Assembly: GCA_940746715.1 (NCBI GenBank)
Contig: CALNWN010000010.1
Span: forward strand, 124,001 to 188,000
Direction of reading: 5' to 3'
Length of the DNA stretch: 64,000 bases
DNA from: an uncultured Paraburkholderia sp.
GTDB lineage: Bacteria; Pseudomonadota; Gammaproteobacteria; Burkholderiales; Burkholderiaceae
Shown here: piece after piece, positions 17,567 to 27,302 of the stretch
How the letters are laid out: each line of letters opens with the position of its first letter
How positions within the stretch are numbered: the first letter of the stretch is position 1
Notes under the pieces: model-generated
What the model was told of the DNA's origin: nothing
The model's database searches: none
What the model saw: the letters and a program-made list of their open reading frames with translations, nothing else
Position numbers and translations under genes: made by a program

Positions 17567-18302
17567 TCAAGCCACCCCGTGCTGCCTGAACCAGGCGAGC
17601 GCCCGGCGCCAGCCGTCCTCGGCATCGGCCTTTTTGTGGCTCGGCCGGTAGTCCGCAAAGAACGCGTGGCCCGCGTCGTCGTACACAACGAATTGCGAAC
17701 CGCGTGCGACCTGCGGCCCTTGGGCGATGGCCTGCTTCATCTGTTCGAGCGATGCCTGCGGGATACTTTGGTCCTGCATACATCCATGCGATGCGGCCGC
17801 CCCAGCAAAACCCGGTCACACCGAGCCGCTCGAGGTCGCCGCCGTGCTCGCCGGCCCACGCCGCCGTGGCGTCCAGATCGGCCAGCGCCTGATCGTCCGG
17901 CACCTTGTTCAAAATCTGCTGACTGATCTGCTGGATGGTGGGAAGCGCCATCGGATCGCCCTCGCGGACGAACAGGTTTGGCGCGATGGCGAGATAGCCG
18001 AGCTTGGCAAAGCGCCGGCACACGTCGGCGATATGCTCGTGCACACCGAACGCCTCATGAATCACGATGATCACCGGCAAATGCGTCTTGCCCTTCGGCT
18101 GCGCGCGATAGGCCGGCACCAGCGTGCCGCCCGAGTGCACGGCGATCTCGCCGGCTTCGAGGCCTTCGCTGTCGGTATGAATGGTTTGCGCCGACACCGG
18201 CATCACGGCAGCCGCAAAACCGGTGCCGAGCGCGGCCTTGATGAAGGTTCGTCGATTGAAGGGAACGTGCGGGACCAAGCTGTCGACATCGGGGTTCAGC
18301 AT
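17567..18302 (-). pseudogene. secreted dienelactone hydrolase family protein, internal deletion
   Basis: Intact relatives are about 290-residue alpha/beta hydrolases exported through the Tat pathway. The ATG at 18302 has GAGGAG upstream. The N-terminus carries a twin-arginine signal (NRRTFIKAALGTG) and the nucleophile elbow GFCWGG is present. At about 17775 the sequence jumps from RIAWMYA directly to the segment QDQSIPQASLEQM in another frame. About 45 codons that normally lie between these points are missing. The C-terminal GHAFFADYR with the catalytic His follows and ends at 17567. A deletion of this size is not a base-calling error, so this is a real pseudogene. Confidence 0.8.
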
Positions 18303-18391
18303 GCAGGCGCTCCTCATTAGATGTGGAGGCAACACAGGATACGCCTCCGGCGTGTCCTGTTGCAGATGCGGCCGGCAAGGCCGCAGCGCCG

Positions 18392-19738
18392 TCAGTGCAG
18401 CTTCACGCGCGGCAAGGTGGTGCGCCGCAGCCAGTACGCGAACGTGTCGAGCACCATGCGCGCGTAGCCGTGCAGCGCGGCGATATGCAGGCGGTACAGC
18501 GACATGTACATGAAGCGCGCAAAGAGCCCTTCAATCAGCATGTTGCCGCCGATCACCCCGCCCATGAGATTGCCGACCGCGCTGAAATGGCCGAGCGACA
18601 CGAGCGAGCCGAAGTCGCGATACGTGAATTCCGGCAGCGGCCGGTTGTCGAGCCGGGCCGCCAGCGCCTTCAGCAAAAAGCTCGCCTGCTGGTGCGCGGC
18701 CTGGGCGCGCGGCGGCACGTTCTTCTCGTTACCAGGCCACGGGCAAGCCGCGCAATCGCCGAGCGCGAACACGTTATCGTCGATTTCAGTTTGCAGCGTG
18801 CGGCGCACGTTGAGCTGGCCGAGCCGGTTGACCGGCAGGCCGTCGAGCTGGCTCAGGATAGCCGGCGCCCTGATGCCCGCCGCCCACACCGTCAGATCGG
18901 CGCGCACGGTCTTGCCGCTCGCGGTGCGGATAATGCCGGGCGCGACTTCGGCCACCGTCTCGCTCGTCATCAGCTTCACGCCGAGCTTGGTGAGCAGCTC
19001 GGCCGTCGCCGTCGAAACGCGCTCCTGCAAAGCCGGCAGAATGCGCGGCCCCGCCTCGATCAGCACAATGCCCACGTCGTGCCGCGGATCGAGCTTGTGC
19101 AAACCATAGGCGGACAATACCTGCGCGGTGTTGCGCAATTCCGCGGAAAGCTCGACGCCCGTCGCGCCGCCGCCGACAATCGCCACCTGAATGCGCGGCT
19201 CCGACGAAGGCGACGTGCCCGGCCCCGATTCGACCGGCTCATGTGCCTAGTGCTCGGCCCGCATGCAAGCCGCGATCAGGCGCTTGCGAAAGCGCTCGGC
19301 CTGGCTGACGGTGTCGAGTGCCAGGGAGAATTCCGGCGCGCCCTTCACGCCGAAGAATGCCGTGGTGCTGCCGATCGCGATAACCAGCGTGTCGTACTCG
19401 AGCTGGCGCTCGGGCAGCAGTTCGGCGCCGTCGTCGTCGAGAACCGGACCGAGCGTGAGGCGCCGGTTCGCACAGTCCAGCCCCGTCAGCTCGCCCTGCT
19501 GAAACTCGAAGCCGTGCCAGCGCGCTTGCGCCGCGTATTCGAGTTCCTGCGTGAACGGGTCCATGCTGCCGGCCGCCACTTCATGCAGCAAGGGCTTCCA
19601 GATATGAGTCGGATTGCGGTCGACAAGCGTGACCTGCGCCCGCGTCGCGCCCCGGCTCTTGTGACCATAGCGATCGCCCAGCCGGGTTGCCAGCTCCAGT
19701 CCCCCCGCGCCTCCGCCGACGACGATAAAACGATGCAT
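18392..19738 (-). pseudogene. ndh: type II NADH dehydrogenase, in-frame stop
   Basis: NDH-2 passes electrons from NADH to quinone at the inner membrane without pumping protons. The ATG at 19738 (MHRFIVVGGGAGGLELATRL, FAD-binding Rossmann) has GGAGAG upstream. Codon 164 is a TAG (19249-19247). The rest continues in the same frame: the NAD-binding VAIVGGGATGVELSAELRN, TVWAAGIRAPAILS, NVFALGDCAACP, and a C-terminal amphipathic region, ending at 18392. A single nonsense change (probably from CAG or GAG) is the only lesion, so this is a young pseudogene or an error. With complex I present NDH-2 is dispensable. Confidence 0.75.
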
Positions 19739-19891
19739 TGAACTCTCCGTATTTGCCGATGGGTTGTGCGTCGTAAGCACGCGCGAGCGCGTGTGTTTTA
19801 CCGATTGTCCGCGAGCAGCACGCTTTGTCACAAGCTGCCAAAACGCATGTGTGACATGCACACGACGTTATCGCGCGCCGTCATACGGCCG

Positions 19892-22633
19892 TCAATGCGC
19901 TTCTTCCCAGTTGAGCCCCGCGCCGACTTCGGCGACGAGCGGCACTTTCAGCGCGGCCACGCCGCACATGAGCTCGGGCAGACGCTTGCGGACCTCGGGC
20001 AGTTCTTCGTCGGGGACTTCGAGAATGAGTTCGTCGTGCACCTGCATGATCATGCGCGTGCCGATATGGGATTCTTCGATCCATTTCTGCACCGCGATCA
20101 TGGAGAGCTTGATCAGGTCGGCGGCCGTGCCCTGCATCGGCGCGTTAATGGCCGCGCGCTCCGCGGCCTGGCGGCGCGGACCGTTGCCGCCATTGATCTC
20201 CGGCAGCCACAGGCGGTGGCCGAACACGGTCTCGACATAACCCTTGGCTTTCGCGCACAGACGCGTCTCGTCCATATAACGAGCGACGCCGGGATAACGC
20301 GCGAAATAGCGGTCGATATACAGCTTCGCGGCATCGCGCGTAATGCCCAGGTTCGACGCAAGGCCGAACGAGCTCATGCCGTAGATCAGGCCGAAGTTGA
20401 TGACCTTGGCGACACGCCGCTGATCGTTGGACACTTCCAGCGGCGTCACGCTGAAAATTTCCGCGGCGGTCGCGCGGTGAATGTCCTCGCCCTGCGAGAA
20501 TGCGCGCAGCAATGATTCGTCGCCCGAAATATGCGCCATGATGCGCAGCTCGATTTGCGAGTAATCCGCGGAAACGAGCTTGTGGCCCGGCGGCGCAATA
20601 AAGGCCTCGCGAATGCGGCGGCCTTCGCCGGTGCGCACCGGAATGTTCTGCAAGTTCGGATCGTTCGACGCGAGACGCCCCGTCACCGCGACGGCTTGCG
20701 CATAGTTCGTGTGCACGCGGCCCGTGCTCGCGTTGACCATGCGCGGCAGCTTGTCGGTGTAGGTGGACTTCAGCTTCGACAAGCCGCGATGTTCCAGCAG
20801 GATTTTGGGCAGCGGATAATCTTCGGCGAGTTTTTGCAGCACTTCTTCGTCGGTGGACGGTGCGCCGCTGGGCGTCTTCTTGACGACCGGCAATTCCAGC
20901 CGCTCGAAGAAGATCTGCCCGATCTGCTTCGGCGAGCCGAGGTTGAATTCGCCGCCGGCCAGCACATACGCCTCGCTTTCCAGCTCGATCAGGCGCGCGG
21001 CGATTTCGCTGCTCTGCAGACGCAGCTTTTCCGCGTCGATCAACACGCCCGTGCGCTCCATCTTGCGCAACACGCGCGACGTGGGCACTTCAATGTCGCG
21101 ATAGACATGCTCGAGCGTCTTTTCCGCGGCGAGCTGCGGGTACAGCGTTTGATGCAGACGCAACGTGATGTCGGCGTCTTCAGCCGCGTATTCGGCGGCT
21201 TTGTCGAGCGCGACTTCGTCGAAGCCGATTTGCTGCGCGCCCTTGCCCGCGACATCTTCGTACTTGATCGTCTTCACGCCGAGATGGCGCAACGCGAGGT
21301 TGTCCATGTCATGCGGACGGTGCGATTCCAGCACATACGATTGCAGCAGCGTGTCGTGCTCGATGCCGCGCATTTCGATGCCGTAGTTCGCGAGCACCTG
21401 TTCGTCGTACTTCAGATGCTGACCGACTTTCTTGTGCTCCGCGCTTTCGAGCCACGGCTTGAGCTTCGCGAGCACTTCGTCGCGCGGCAGTTGCACCGGC
21501 GCGTCCGGGCCGCGATGCGCAACTGGCACATACGCGGCATGCCCCGCTTCGACCGAGAACGACAAGCCCACGATTTGCGCGGTCATCGGATCGAGCGACG
21601 TGGTCTCGGTGTCGAACGAAGTCAGCTCTGCCGCGTCGATTCTTTGCAGCCACGCGTCGAACTGTTCCCACGTCTGCACCGTTTCATAGTGACGTTCGTG
21701 GTCGACGGTGAGCGCGGGCGGCACGTCGGTTTCCGGGCCTTCCACCGCGTCGGCAATTTCGACCTCGCGCAGCCAGGTCTTGAAGCCGTGGCGCGTGAAC
21801 ACGTCGCGCAGTTCCTCCCGCGATTCGGGGCGGCTCTGCAAGTTTTCCTCGATGGGCGCGATGTGATCGGTCAGATCGCAATGGCGCTCGACGGTGACGA
21901 GCTTGCGCGCCATGGGCAGGAAATCCAGCGAGCGTCGCAGATTGTCTCCTACCGCACCTTTGATCTCGCCGGCATGTGCGACGATGCCATCCAGCGACTC
22001 ATATTGCGTGAGCCATTTGAGCGCGGTTTTCGGCCCGCATTTCTCGACGCCCGGCACGTTGTCGACGGTATCGCCGATTAGCGACAGGTAGTCGGCAATG
22101 CGCTCCGGCGGCACGCCGAACTTGGCGAGCACGCCGGCACGGTCGAGTTTCTCGTTGGTCATCGTATTGATGAGGGTGACATGATCCGACACGAGCTGCG
22201 CCAGATCCTTGTCCCCAGTCGACACGATCACGTTCATGCCGCGCTTTTCCGCCTCGGTGCTGAGCGTGCCGATCACATCGTCGGCTTCCACGCCTTCGAT
22301 CATCAGAAGCGGCCAGCCGAGCGCGCGCACGGCCACATGAATCGGCTCGATCTGCCGCGAGAGATCGTCCGGCATGGAAGGACGATTCGCCTTGTACTCG
22401 GGATACCAGTCGTCGCGAAACGTTTTGCCCTTGGCGTCGAACACGCACGCGCTATACTCTGCTGTGACTTCCTTGCGCATGCGCCGCAGCATGTTGATCA
22501 TCCCGTAGAGCGCACCCGTGGGGCCACCGTCGGGCCCGCGCAGATCAGGCATCGCATGGTAGGCCCGGTACAGATAACTCGAACCGTCGACCAATAGCAG
22601 GGTCTTACCTTCAAGGCTTCGTTCTTCAGGCAT
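19892..22633 (-). CDS. polA: DNA polymerase I
   Basis: PolA fills gaps and removes RNA primers in lagging-strand maturation and repair. The 913-residue protein has all three domains. The 5'-3' exonuclease begins KTLLLVDGSSYLYRAYHAMP. The 3'-5' exonuclease has FDTETTSLDPMTAQIVGLSF. The polymerase palm and fingers have VSADYSQIELRIMAHISGD, FGLIYGMSSFGLA and MQVHDELILEVP. Length and motifs are normal, with no lesions across 2.7 kb. Its start codon is one base away from the start of the divergent LOG gene, so its promoter must lie inside that gene. Confidence 0.97.
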   Translation of the reverse strand: MPEERSLEGKTLLLVDGSSYLYRAYHAMPDLRGPDGGPTGALYGMINMLRRMRKEVTAEYSACVFDAKGKTFRDDWYPEYKANRPSMPDDLSRQIEPIHVAVRALGWPLLMIEGVEADDVIGTLSTEAEKRGMNVIVSTGDKDLAQLVSDHVTLINTMTNEKLDRAGVLAKFGVPPERIADYLSLIGDTVDNVPGVEKCGPKTALKWLTQYESLDGIVAHAGEIKGAVGDNLRRSLDFLPMARKLVTVERHCDLTDHIAPIEENLQSRPESREELRDVFTRHGFKTWLREVEIADAVEGPETDVPPALTVDHERHYETVQTWEQFDAWLQRIDAAELTSFDTETTSLDPMTAQIVGLSFSVEAGHAAYVPVAHRGPDAPVQLPRDEVLAKLKPWLESAEHKKVGQHLKYDEQVLANYGIEMRGIEHDTLLQSYVLESHRPHDMDNLALRHLGVKTIKYEDVAGKGAQQIGFDEVALDKAAEYAAEDADITLRLHQTLYPQLAAEKTLEHVYRDIEVPTSRVLRKMERTGVLIDAEKLRLQSSEIAARLIELESEAYVLAGGEFNLGSPKQIGQIFFERLELPVVKKTPSGAPSTDEEVLQKLAEDYPLPKILLEHRGLSKLKSTYTDKLPRMVNASTGRVHTNYAQAVAVTGRLASNDPNLQNIPVRTGEGRRIREAFIAPPGHKLVSADYSQIELRIMAHISGDESLLRAFSQGEDIHRATAAEIFSVTPLEVSNDQRRVAKVINFGLIYGMSSFGLASNLGITRDAAKLYIDRYFARYPGVARYMDETRLCAKAKGYVETVFGHRLWLPEINGGNGPRRQAAERAAINAPMQGTAADLIKLSMIAVQKWIEESHIGTRMIMQVHDELILEVPDEELPEVRKRLPELMCGVAALKVPLVAEVGAGLNWEEAH

Positions 22634-22634
22634 T

Positions 22635-23378
22635 ATGACTAAGAGAAAAGTGATTCCGAGTCTGCGTTCACTCGCAGATCAAGAGCGCGCAACGGCAAAA
22701 AAGGCCCGCGCATCGTGGCAGATGTTCACGATTATGGCAGAGTTTATCGAGGCGACCGAGTACCTCTCGGAGATTCGCCCGGCTGTCAGCATCTACGGTT
22801 CAGCGCGCCTGAAACCGAACTCGCCGTACTACAAACTGGCCACGCAAATTGCGCGCAAGCTCTCGGATGCGGGCTTCGCCGTGATCTCCGGCGGCGGCCC
22901 CGGCATCATGGAAGCCGCGAATAAAGGCGCGCATGCGGGTAAGGCGCCTTCGGTCGGGCTGAATATCGAATTGCCGCACGAGCAATCCGGCAATCAGTGG
23001 CAGGACATCTCGCTGCGTTTCCGTCACTTCTTCACGCGCAAGGTCACGTTCGTCAAGAACTCCGACGCGGTCATCGTCATGCCCGGCGGTTTCGGTACGC
23101 TCGACGAACTTGCCGAAGTGCTCACGCTCATTCAAACCAAGAAGTCGCGCCACGTGCCGATCATTCTGGTGGGCGCCGAGTTCTGGGAAGGTCTGCTCGC
23201 GTGGTTCAAGAATTCGCTCACGCCAATGGGCCTCATCAATCCGACCGACATCGACCTCATGCAGATGATCGACGATCCGGATCAGGTGCTCGAAGCGGTG
23301 CTTAAATTCTACGAGGATCGCGAAGGCACCGAGCCGCAGCCGACCAAGTCCGAAGAAGACCGGATGTTCTATCTGTAA
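22635..23378 (+). CDS. LOG-family Rossmann protein (TIGR00730)
   Basis: The 247-residue protein carries the family motif PGGFGTLDELAEVLT and the nucleotide-binding GGGPGIMEAANKGA. LOG proteins are nucleoside 5'-monophosphate phosphoribohydrolases; some release cytokinin bases, others act on AMP or are of unknown substrate. It has an about 50-residue N-terminal extension before the Rossmann core (VSIYGSARLK), as in the longer bacterial group. The ATG at 22635 leaves a single base between it and the polA start codon. Its 3' end overlaps the convergent LysR gene by 10 nt. Intact. Confidence 0.88.
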   Translation: MTKRKVIPSLRSLADQERATAKKARASWQMFTIMAEFIEATEYLSEIRPAVSIYGSARLKPNSPYYKLATQIARKLSDAGFAVISGGGPGIMEAANKGAHAGKAPSVGLNIELPHEQSGNQWQDISLRFRHFFTRKVTFVKNSDAVIVMPGGFGTLDELAEVLTLIQTKKSRHVPIILVGAEFWEGLLAWFKNSLTPMGLINPTDIDLMQMIDDPDQVLEAVLKFYEDREGTEPQPTKSEEDRMFYL

Positions 23379-24250
23379 CGTGTGGGTCTAGCGTGACCTG
23401 TCCGCGCTTGCGCGACGAGCGGCGCATTCGCGACCTCGCGCCGCGCGACCCACCAATAGCCGCGCGCGTCCAGGCGCGGTCCGGCGAGCGGCAAGACGAG
23501 GCGGCCTGACGCGAGTTCATCCGCCAATAGAGGCAAGGGGCCGAGTGCGACGCCAAGTCCATCCACCGCGGCCTGCAACGCCAGATAGAAGTGATCGAAC
23601 GACTGCTTTTTGCGGCATTTCGCCGTGACGCCCGCCGCCGCTAACCAGTTGCCCCACGCGTCGGGGCGCGTGTCCGAATGCAGCAAGACGTGCCGCGCGA
23701 GATCGTCGGCGGTGCGGATCGGCGAGCGCTGCAGCAGCGCAGGACTGCACACCGGCACTTCGCTCTCGCCGAGAAAATGGCCGCTCACGCAGTTCGTCCA
23801 ATGCGCGGGACCGCGCCGCACCGCAACGTCGAAACTGTCCAATGTCTCGACGGGCGCATTCGACGTTGCAAGCCTCAGCTCGACGTTGGGCACCTTGCGC
23901 TGGAACTGATGCAGGCGCGGCAGCAGCCACTTCATCGCAAAGGTGGGCAACGCATTCACGCGCAGCACATGCACGACGCCGGTGTCGCGCAGTTGGTCCG
24001 TGGCGTAGGCGATGCTGTCGAACGCGGCCTGCACCGTGGACAGATAGCGGCGGCCGTCGCCCGTGAGCCGGACACGCTTGCCGTGACGCTGGAACACCTG
24101 CACGCCGAGCCACGCCTCAAACGCTGCGACCTGCCGGCTGATTGCACCGTGAGTCACATGCAGTTCGTTCGCGGCGGCGCTGAAGCTTTCATGACGCGCC
24201 GCGGTTTCAAAGGCGCGCAGTGCGGAAAAGGGAGGAAGATTGCGGGCCAT
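23369..24250 (-). CDS. LysR-type regulator, GcvA-like
   Basis: The 293-residue protein has an N-terminal LysR helix-turn-helix (ALRAFETAARHESFSAAANE, HVTHGAISRQVAAFE) and a periplasmic-binding-like effector domain with RVNALPTFAMKWLLPRL, the pattern of the GcvA/AmpR branch. It is divergent from the chromate transporter pair, separated by 97 nt, and by the usual LysR arrangement it may regulate that pair; this is inference from position only. The C-terminal dozen residues (ARTGHARPTRYR) do not look like the family end, so a late frameshift is possible. Confidence 0.82.
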   Translation of the reverse strand: MARNLPPFSALRAFETAARHESFSAAANELHVTHGAISRQVAAFEAWLGVQVFQRHGKRVRLTGDGRRYLSTVQAAFDSIAYATDQLRDTGVVHVLRVNALPTFAMKWLLPRLHQFQRKVPNVELRLATSNAPVETLDSFDVAVRRGPAHWTNCVSGHFLGESEVPVCSPALLQRSPIRTADDLARHVLLHSDTRPDAWGNWLAAAGVTAKCRKKQSFDHFYLALQAAVDGLGVALGPLPLLADELASGRLVLPLAGPRLDARGYWWVARREVANAPLVAQARTGHARPTRYR

Positions 24251-24347
24251 GTTTGTGATTGTAGATCACAAAGCCGCGCCCAGAAATCGTTTTGTCGCGC
24301 GGCGGTTCGGCGCTAACCTTCTGAGCTTGAACGGGAAGCGAAGCAAT

Positions 24348-24917
24348 ATGGACCACAACCTCACCTCACTCGATTCCGCAGAAGCACGCAAGCCCACACT
24401 GCGGGAAATTTTCGGCCGATTTCTCGGCCTCGGGCTCATCTCATTCGGCGGCGCGCTGCCGCTTGCACGCCGCGCGCTGGTCGAACAGCGCCGCTGGCTG
24501 AGCGCCGAAGACTTCACGGATCTGCTCGGCCTTTGCCAATTCCTGCCGGGCGGCAATGTGATCAATCTGTCGGTGGCCGTCGGCATGCGTTTTCGCGGCA
24601 TCCCGGGCGCGCTCGCCGGAATACTCGGACTGATTGCGGGGCCGTCGCTCATGGTGATCGGTCTTGGCGTGCTGTATGAGCGCACGCAAGACGATCCGCA
24701 TGTGCGCCATCTATTTGCGGGCTTGGCGGCCGCGGCGGCGGGCCTGCTCATTTCGATGGCCGTGAAAATCCTGCTGCCGTTGCGTCACAAACCCATGGCT
24801 GCGCTCATCGCCGCGCTCGGCTTCATCGCGATTGCAATCCTGCGGCTGCCGCTTTTGCCCACCATGCTGGTGTTGACGCCGCTCAGCATCTACGTTGCAT
24901 CGAGGAACGCGCAATGA
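24348..24917 (+). CDS. chrA: chromate transporter, first half-size subunit
   Basis: CHR-family membrane protein. Short-chain members occur as tandem pairs that together match one full-length ChrA, which exports chromate. The 189-residue protein starts at the ATG at 24348 (MDHNLTSLDS) with GGGAAG upstream. It has the CHR signature FLGLGLISFGGALPLARRAL and then FLPGGNVINLSVAVG, followed by several hydrophobic helices. The stop codon overlaps the next gene's start (ATGA), so the two are made together. Sulfate or another anion cannot be excluded as substrate. Confidence 0.85.
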   Translation: MDHNLTSLDSAEARKPTLREIFGRFLGLGLISFGGALPLARRALVEQRRWLSAEDFTDLLGLCQFLPGGNVINLSVAVGMRFRGIPGALAGILGLIAGPSLMVIGLGVLYERTQDDPHVRHLFAGLAAAAAGLLISMAVKILLPLRHKPMAALIAALGFIAIAILRLPLLPTMLVLTPLSIYVASRNAQ

Positions 24918-25441
24918 ACGACACGCTGGTTTCCCTCGCCATCATTTTCAGCCAGCTTTCGCTGCTCGCATTCGGCGGCGGCAACACCATTCTTCCGGAG
25001 ATGCAGCGCCAGGTGGTCGAGGTGCATCACTGGATGCCGGCCAGCGAATTCAGCGCGCTGTTCGCGCTCGCGCAAGCCGCGCCCGGCCCGAATCTGATGA
25101 TCGTGACGCTGATCGGATGGCATGTGGCCGGTTGGCCGGGCATGCTCGTCACGTCGATCGCGAAATTCGGACCGTCGTCAATCGTGACGATTCTCGCGCT
25201 GCACGCGTGGGACCGCTTCAAGGACCGGCCGTGGCGGCGCTACGCGCAATTGGGACTGGTGCCGGTGACGGCGGGCATCGTCGCGGCGAGCGCTGCGCTG
25301 ATTGCGCAAGCGTCGGATTCGACCGCGATTGCATGGGCGATCACCGCGGTCACAGCAGCGATCGCGCTGAAGACGCGCGTTCATCCGCTGTGGCTGCTGG
25401 CGGCGGGTAGTTTAATCGGGCTGACGGGTGTGGGGCAGTAA
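24914..25441 (+). CDS. chrA: chromate transporter, second half-size subunit
   Basis: The 175-residue partner of the preceding gene. It begins MNDTLVSLAIIFSQLSLLAFGGGNTILPE, where SLLAFGGG is the second-half CHR signature, and has AAPGPNLMIVTLIGWH and four to five hydrophobic segments. Paired short CHR proteins are thought to insert in opposite orientations and act as a heterodimer. The 4-nt overlap with the first gene supports a shared complex. The 133-nt gap before the convergent amn gene holds no clear terminator. Confidence 0.83.
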   Translation: MNDTLVSLAIIFSQLSLLAFGGGNTILPEMQRQVVEVHHWMPASEFSALFALAQAAPGPNLMIVTLIGWHVAGWPGMLVTSIAKFGPSSIVTILALHAWDRFKDRPWRRYAQLGLVPVTAGIVAASAALIAQASDSTAIAWAITAVTAAIALKTRVHPLWLLAAGSLIGLTGVGQ

Positions 25442-25574
25442 GCAGGCGGACGGAGAGTTGCGCACGGTGAGTTGCTGACGGCCGCTCGCGGACGGACCGG
25501 CCGCGCACGGCTCGTCGCGCACACGTCTGCAACTGCGCGCGCAGCGCCCACACCGCGCGCTCACCAAAGCCCGC

Positions 25575-27101
25575 TTACTGAAATGCCACTTCCGCGAAAC
25601 TGCGCAGCTTGCGGCTATGCAAACGATGCAGCCCGTTCTCGCGCAACAGCTCCATCGCCTTCACGCCGATCTGCAGATGCTGGTCGACCTGCGCGCGATA
25701 AAACTGGTCGGCCATGCCAGGCAGCTTCAGTTCGCCGTGCAGCGGTTTGTCGGACACGCATAGCAAGGTGCCGTAAGGCACGCGGAAGCGGAATCCATTC
25801 GCGGCGATGGTCGCGCTCTCCATATCCAAGGCAATCGCGCGGCTTTGCGACAGCCGCTGCACCGGCTCGCGATGATCGCGCAGTTCCCAGTTGCGGTTGT
25901 CGACACTCGCGACGGTGCCCGTGCGCATCACGCGTTTCAGTTCGACGCCGTCCAGTTGTGTGACCTGAGCGACCGCGCGTTCGAGCGCGACCTGCACTTC
26001 GGCGAGCGCCGGAATCGGCACCCAGAGCGGCAAGTCGGCGCCGAGCACGTGGTCCTCGCGCACATAACCGTGCGCGAGCACATAGTCGCCGAGGCGCTGC
26101 GTGTTGCGCAGACCCGCGCAGTGGCCAAGCATGATCCATGCATGCGGACGCAGCACGGCAATGTGATCGGTGATGGTCTTCGCATTCGACGGCCCCACGC
26201 CGATGTTGATAATCGTGATGCCGCTGCCGTCCGCGCGCTTCAGGTGATACGCGGGCATTTGCGGCAGACGCGGCGGCGCCGTGCCTTCCTGCGCCTGCTC
26301 GCCGAGATTTTCGTTGTAGGTGACGACATCGCCCGGCTCCACGAACGACGTGTATTCGCTGCGATACGCGCGCAGTTCCTCGTCGTCGGTATGGGCCATC
26401 ATCGTGCGGCCGAGCTTGACGAATTCGTCGATATAGAACTGATAGTTCGTGTACAGCACGTAGTTCTGGCAATGCGTGGGCGAGGTCGCCGTGTAATGCT
26501 TCAGCCGATGCAGCGAGAAGTCCACGCGCGCCGCCGTGAACAATGCAAGCGGATGCGGCTCGCCGGGCAGCGGCTCATACGTGCCGTTCACAATGCGGTC
26601 GTCGAGCAGCGCGAGGTCCGGCGTGTCGAACACGTCGCGCATCAGGAAAAGACGCTCGCGATCCAGATCGCCCTCGAGGTGAATGCCCTCGGCAAACGCA
26701 AAATGAATTGGAATGGGCTGTGTCGAAACGCCGACCTCGATCTTCACATGATGGTTTTTGGCAAGCAGCCGCAATTGCTCGCGATAATAGTTGCCGAACA
26801 GATCCGGCCGCGTGACCGTGGTCTCGAATACGCCGGGCCCCGCGACGAAACCATATGAGCGGCGCGAGTCGACATGCGTATTCACTTCGGTGCAGACGCG
26901 CACGAATGGGTAGCATGCGCGCACCCGGCGCTCGAACAGTTCGTTGCGGCGATAGCGCGCGAAGGCGTCGCGCAGGAAGGAGGTGTTCGCTTCGTAAATC
27001 GCCGACAGGCGGGTGACAGCTTCGGCAGCATCGTCGAAGGATTCGGTCGGGAAACTGTTGGCGGGAGTTTGCACCGCGCGTTGATTGGTATCGTTGTTCA
27101 T
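25575..27101 (-). CDS. amn: AMP nucleosidase
   Basis: Amn cleaves AMP to adenine and ribose 5-phosphate and helps set adenylate levels. The 508-residue protein has the N-terminal AMP nucleosidase domain (RVCTEVNTHVDSRRSYGFVA) and a C-terminal nucleoside-phosphorylase fold with GITIINIGVGPSNAKTITDH, the IMLGHCAGLRNTQRLGDYV loop and the catalytic AIALDMESATIAANG. Length matches the long bacterial form. It is a single gene, convergent with chrA and divergent from the DUF2782 gene. No lesions. Confidence 0.93.
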   Translation of the reverse strand: MNNDTNQRAVQTPANSFPTESFDDAAEAVTRLSAIYEANTSFLRDAFARYRRNELFERRVRACYPFVRVCTEVNTHVDSRRSYGFVAGPGVFETTVTRPDLFGNYYREQLRLLAKNHHVKIEVGVSTQPIPIHFAFAEGIHLEGDLDRERLFLMRDVFDTPDLALLDDRIVNGTYEPLPGEPHPLALFTAARVDFSLHRLKHYTATSPTHCQNYVLYTNYQFYIDEFVKLGRTMMAHTDDEELRAYRSEYTSFVEPGDVVTYNENLGEQAQEGTAPPRLPQMPAYHLKRADGSGITIINIGVGPSNAKTITDHIAVLRPHAWIMLGHCAGLRNTQRLGDYVLAHGYVREDHVLGADLPLWVPIPALAEVQVALERAVAQVTQLDGVELKRVMRTGTVASVDNRNWELRDHREPVQRLSQSRAIALDMESATIAANGFRFRVPYGTLLCVSDKPLHGELKLPGMADQFYRAQVDQHLQIGVKAMELLRENGLHRLHSRKLRSFAEVAFQ

Positions 27102-27302
27102 CTTCGTTCGCCTCTATTGATGAGATGACATTACCACGGAACCCGTGATCGCCAAATGACCGCGCCGCCCGCGCAGCACGCGCCGCCGCGGGCGCCCGGA
27201 AGATGGCAGACGCGTCGCCCGAAAGCGGCGCAAAATAAGAGTATCGTGCCCGGGGCAGAGGCTGGATTTGCTAGAATCGGGGCACCATTCCGGAGAATCA
27301 CC

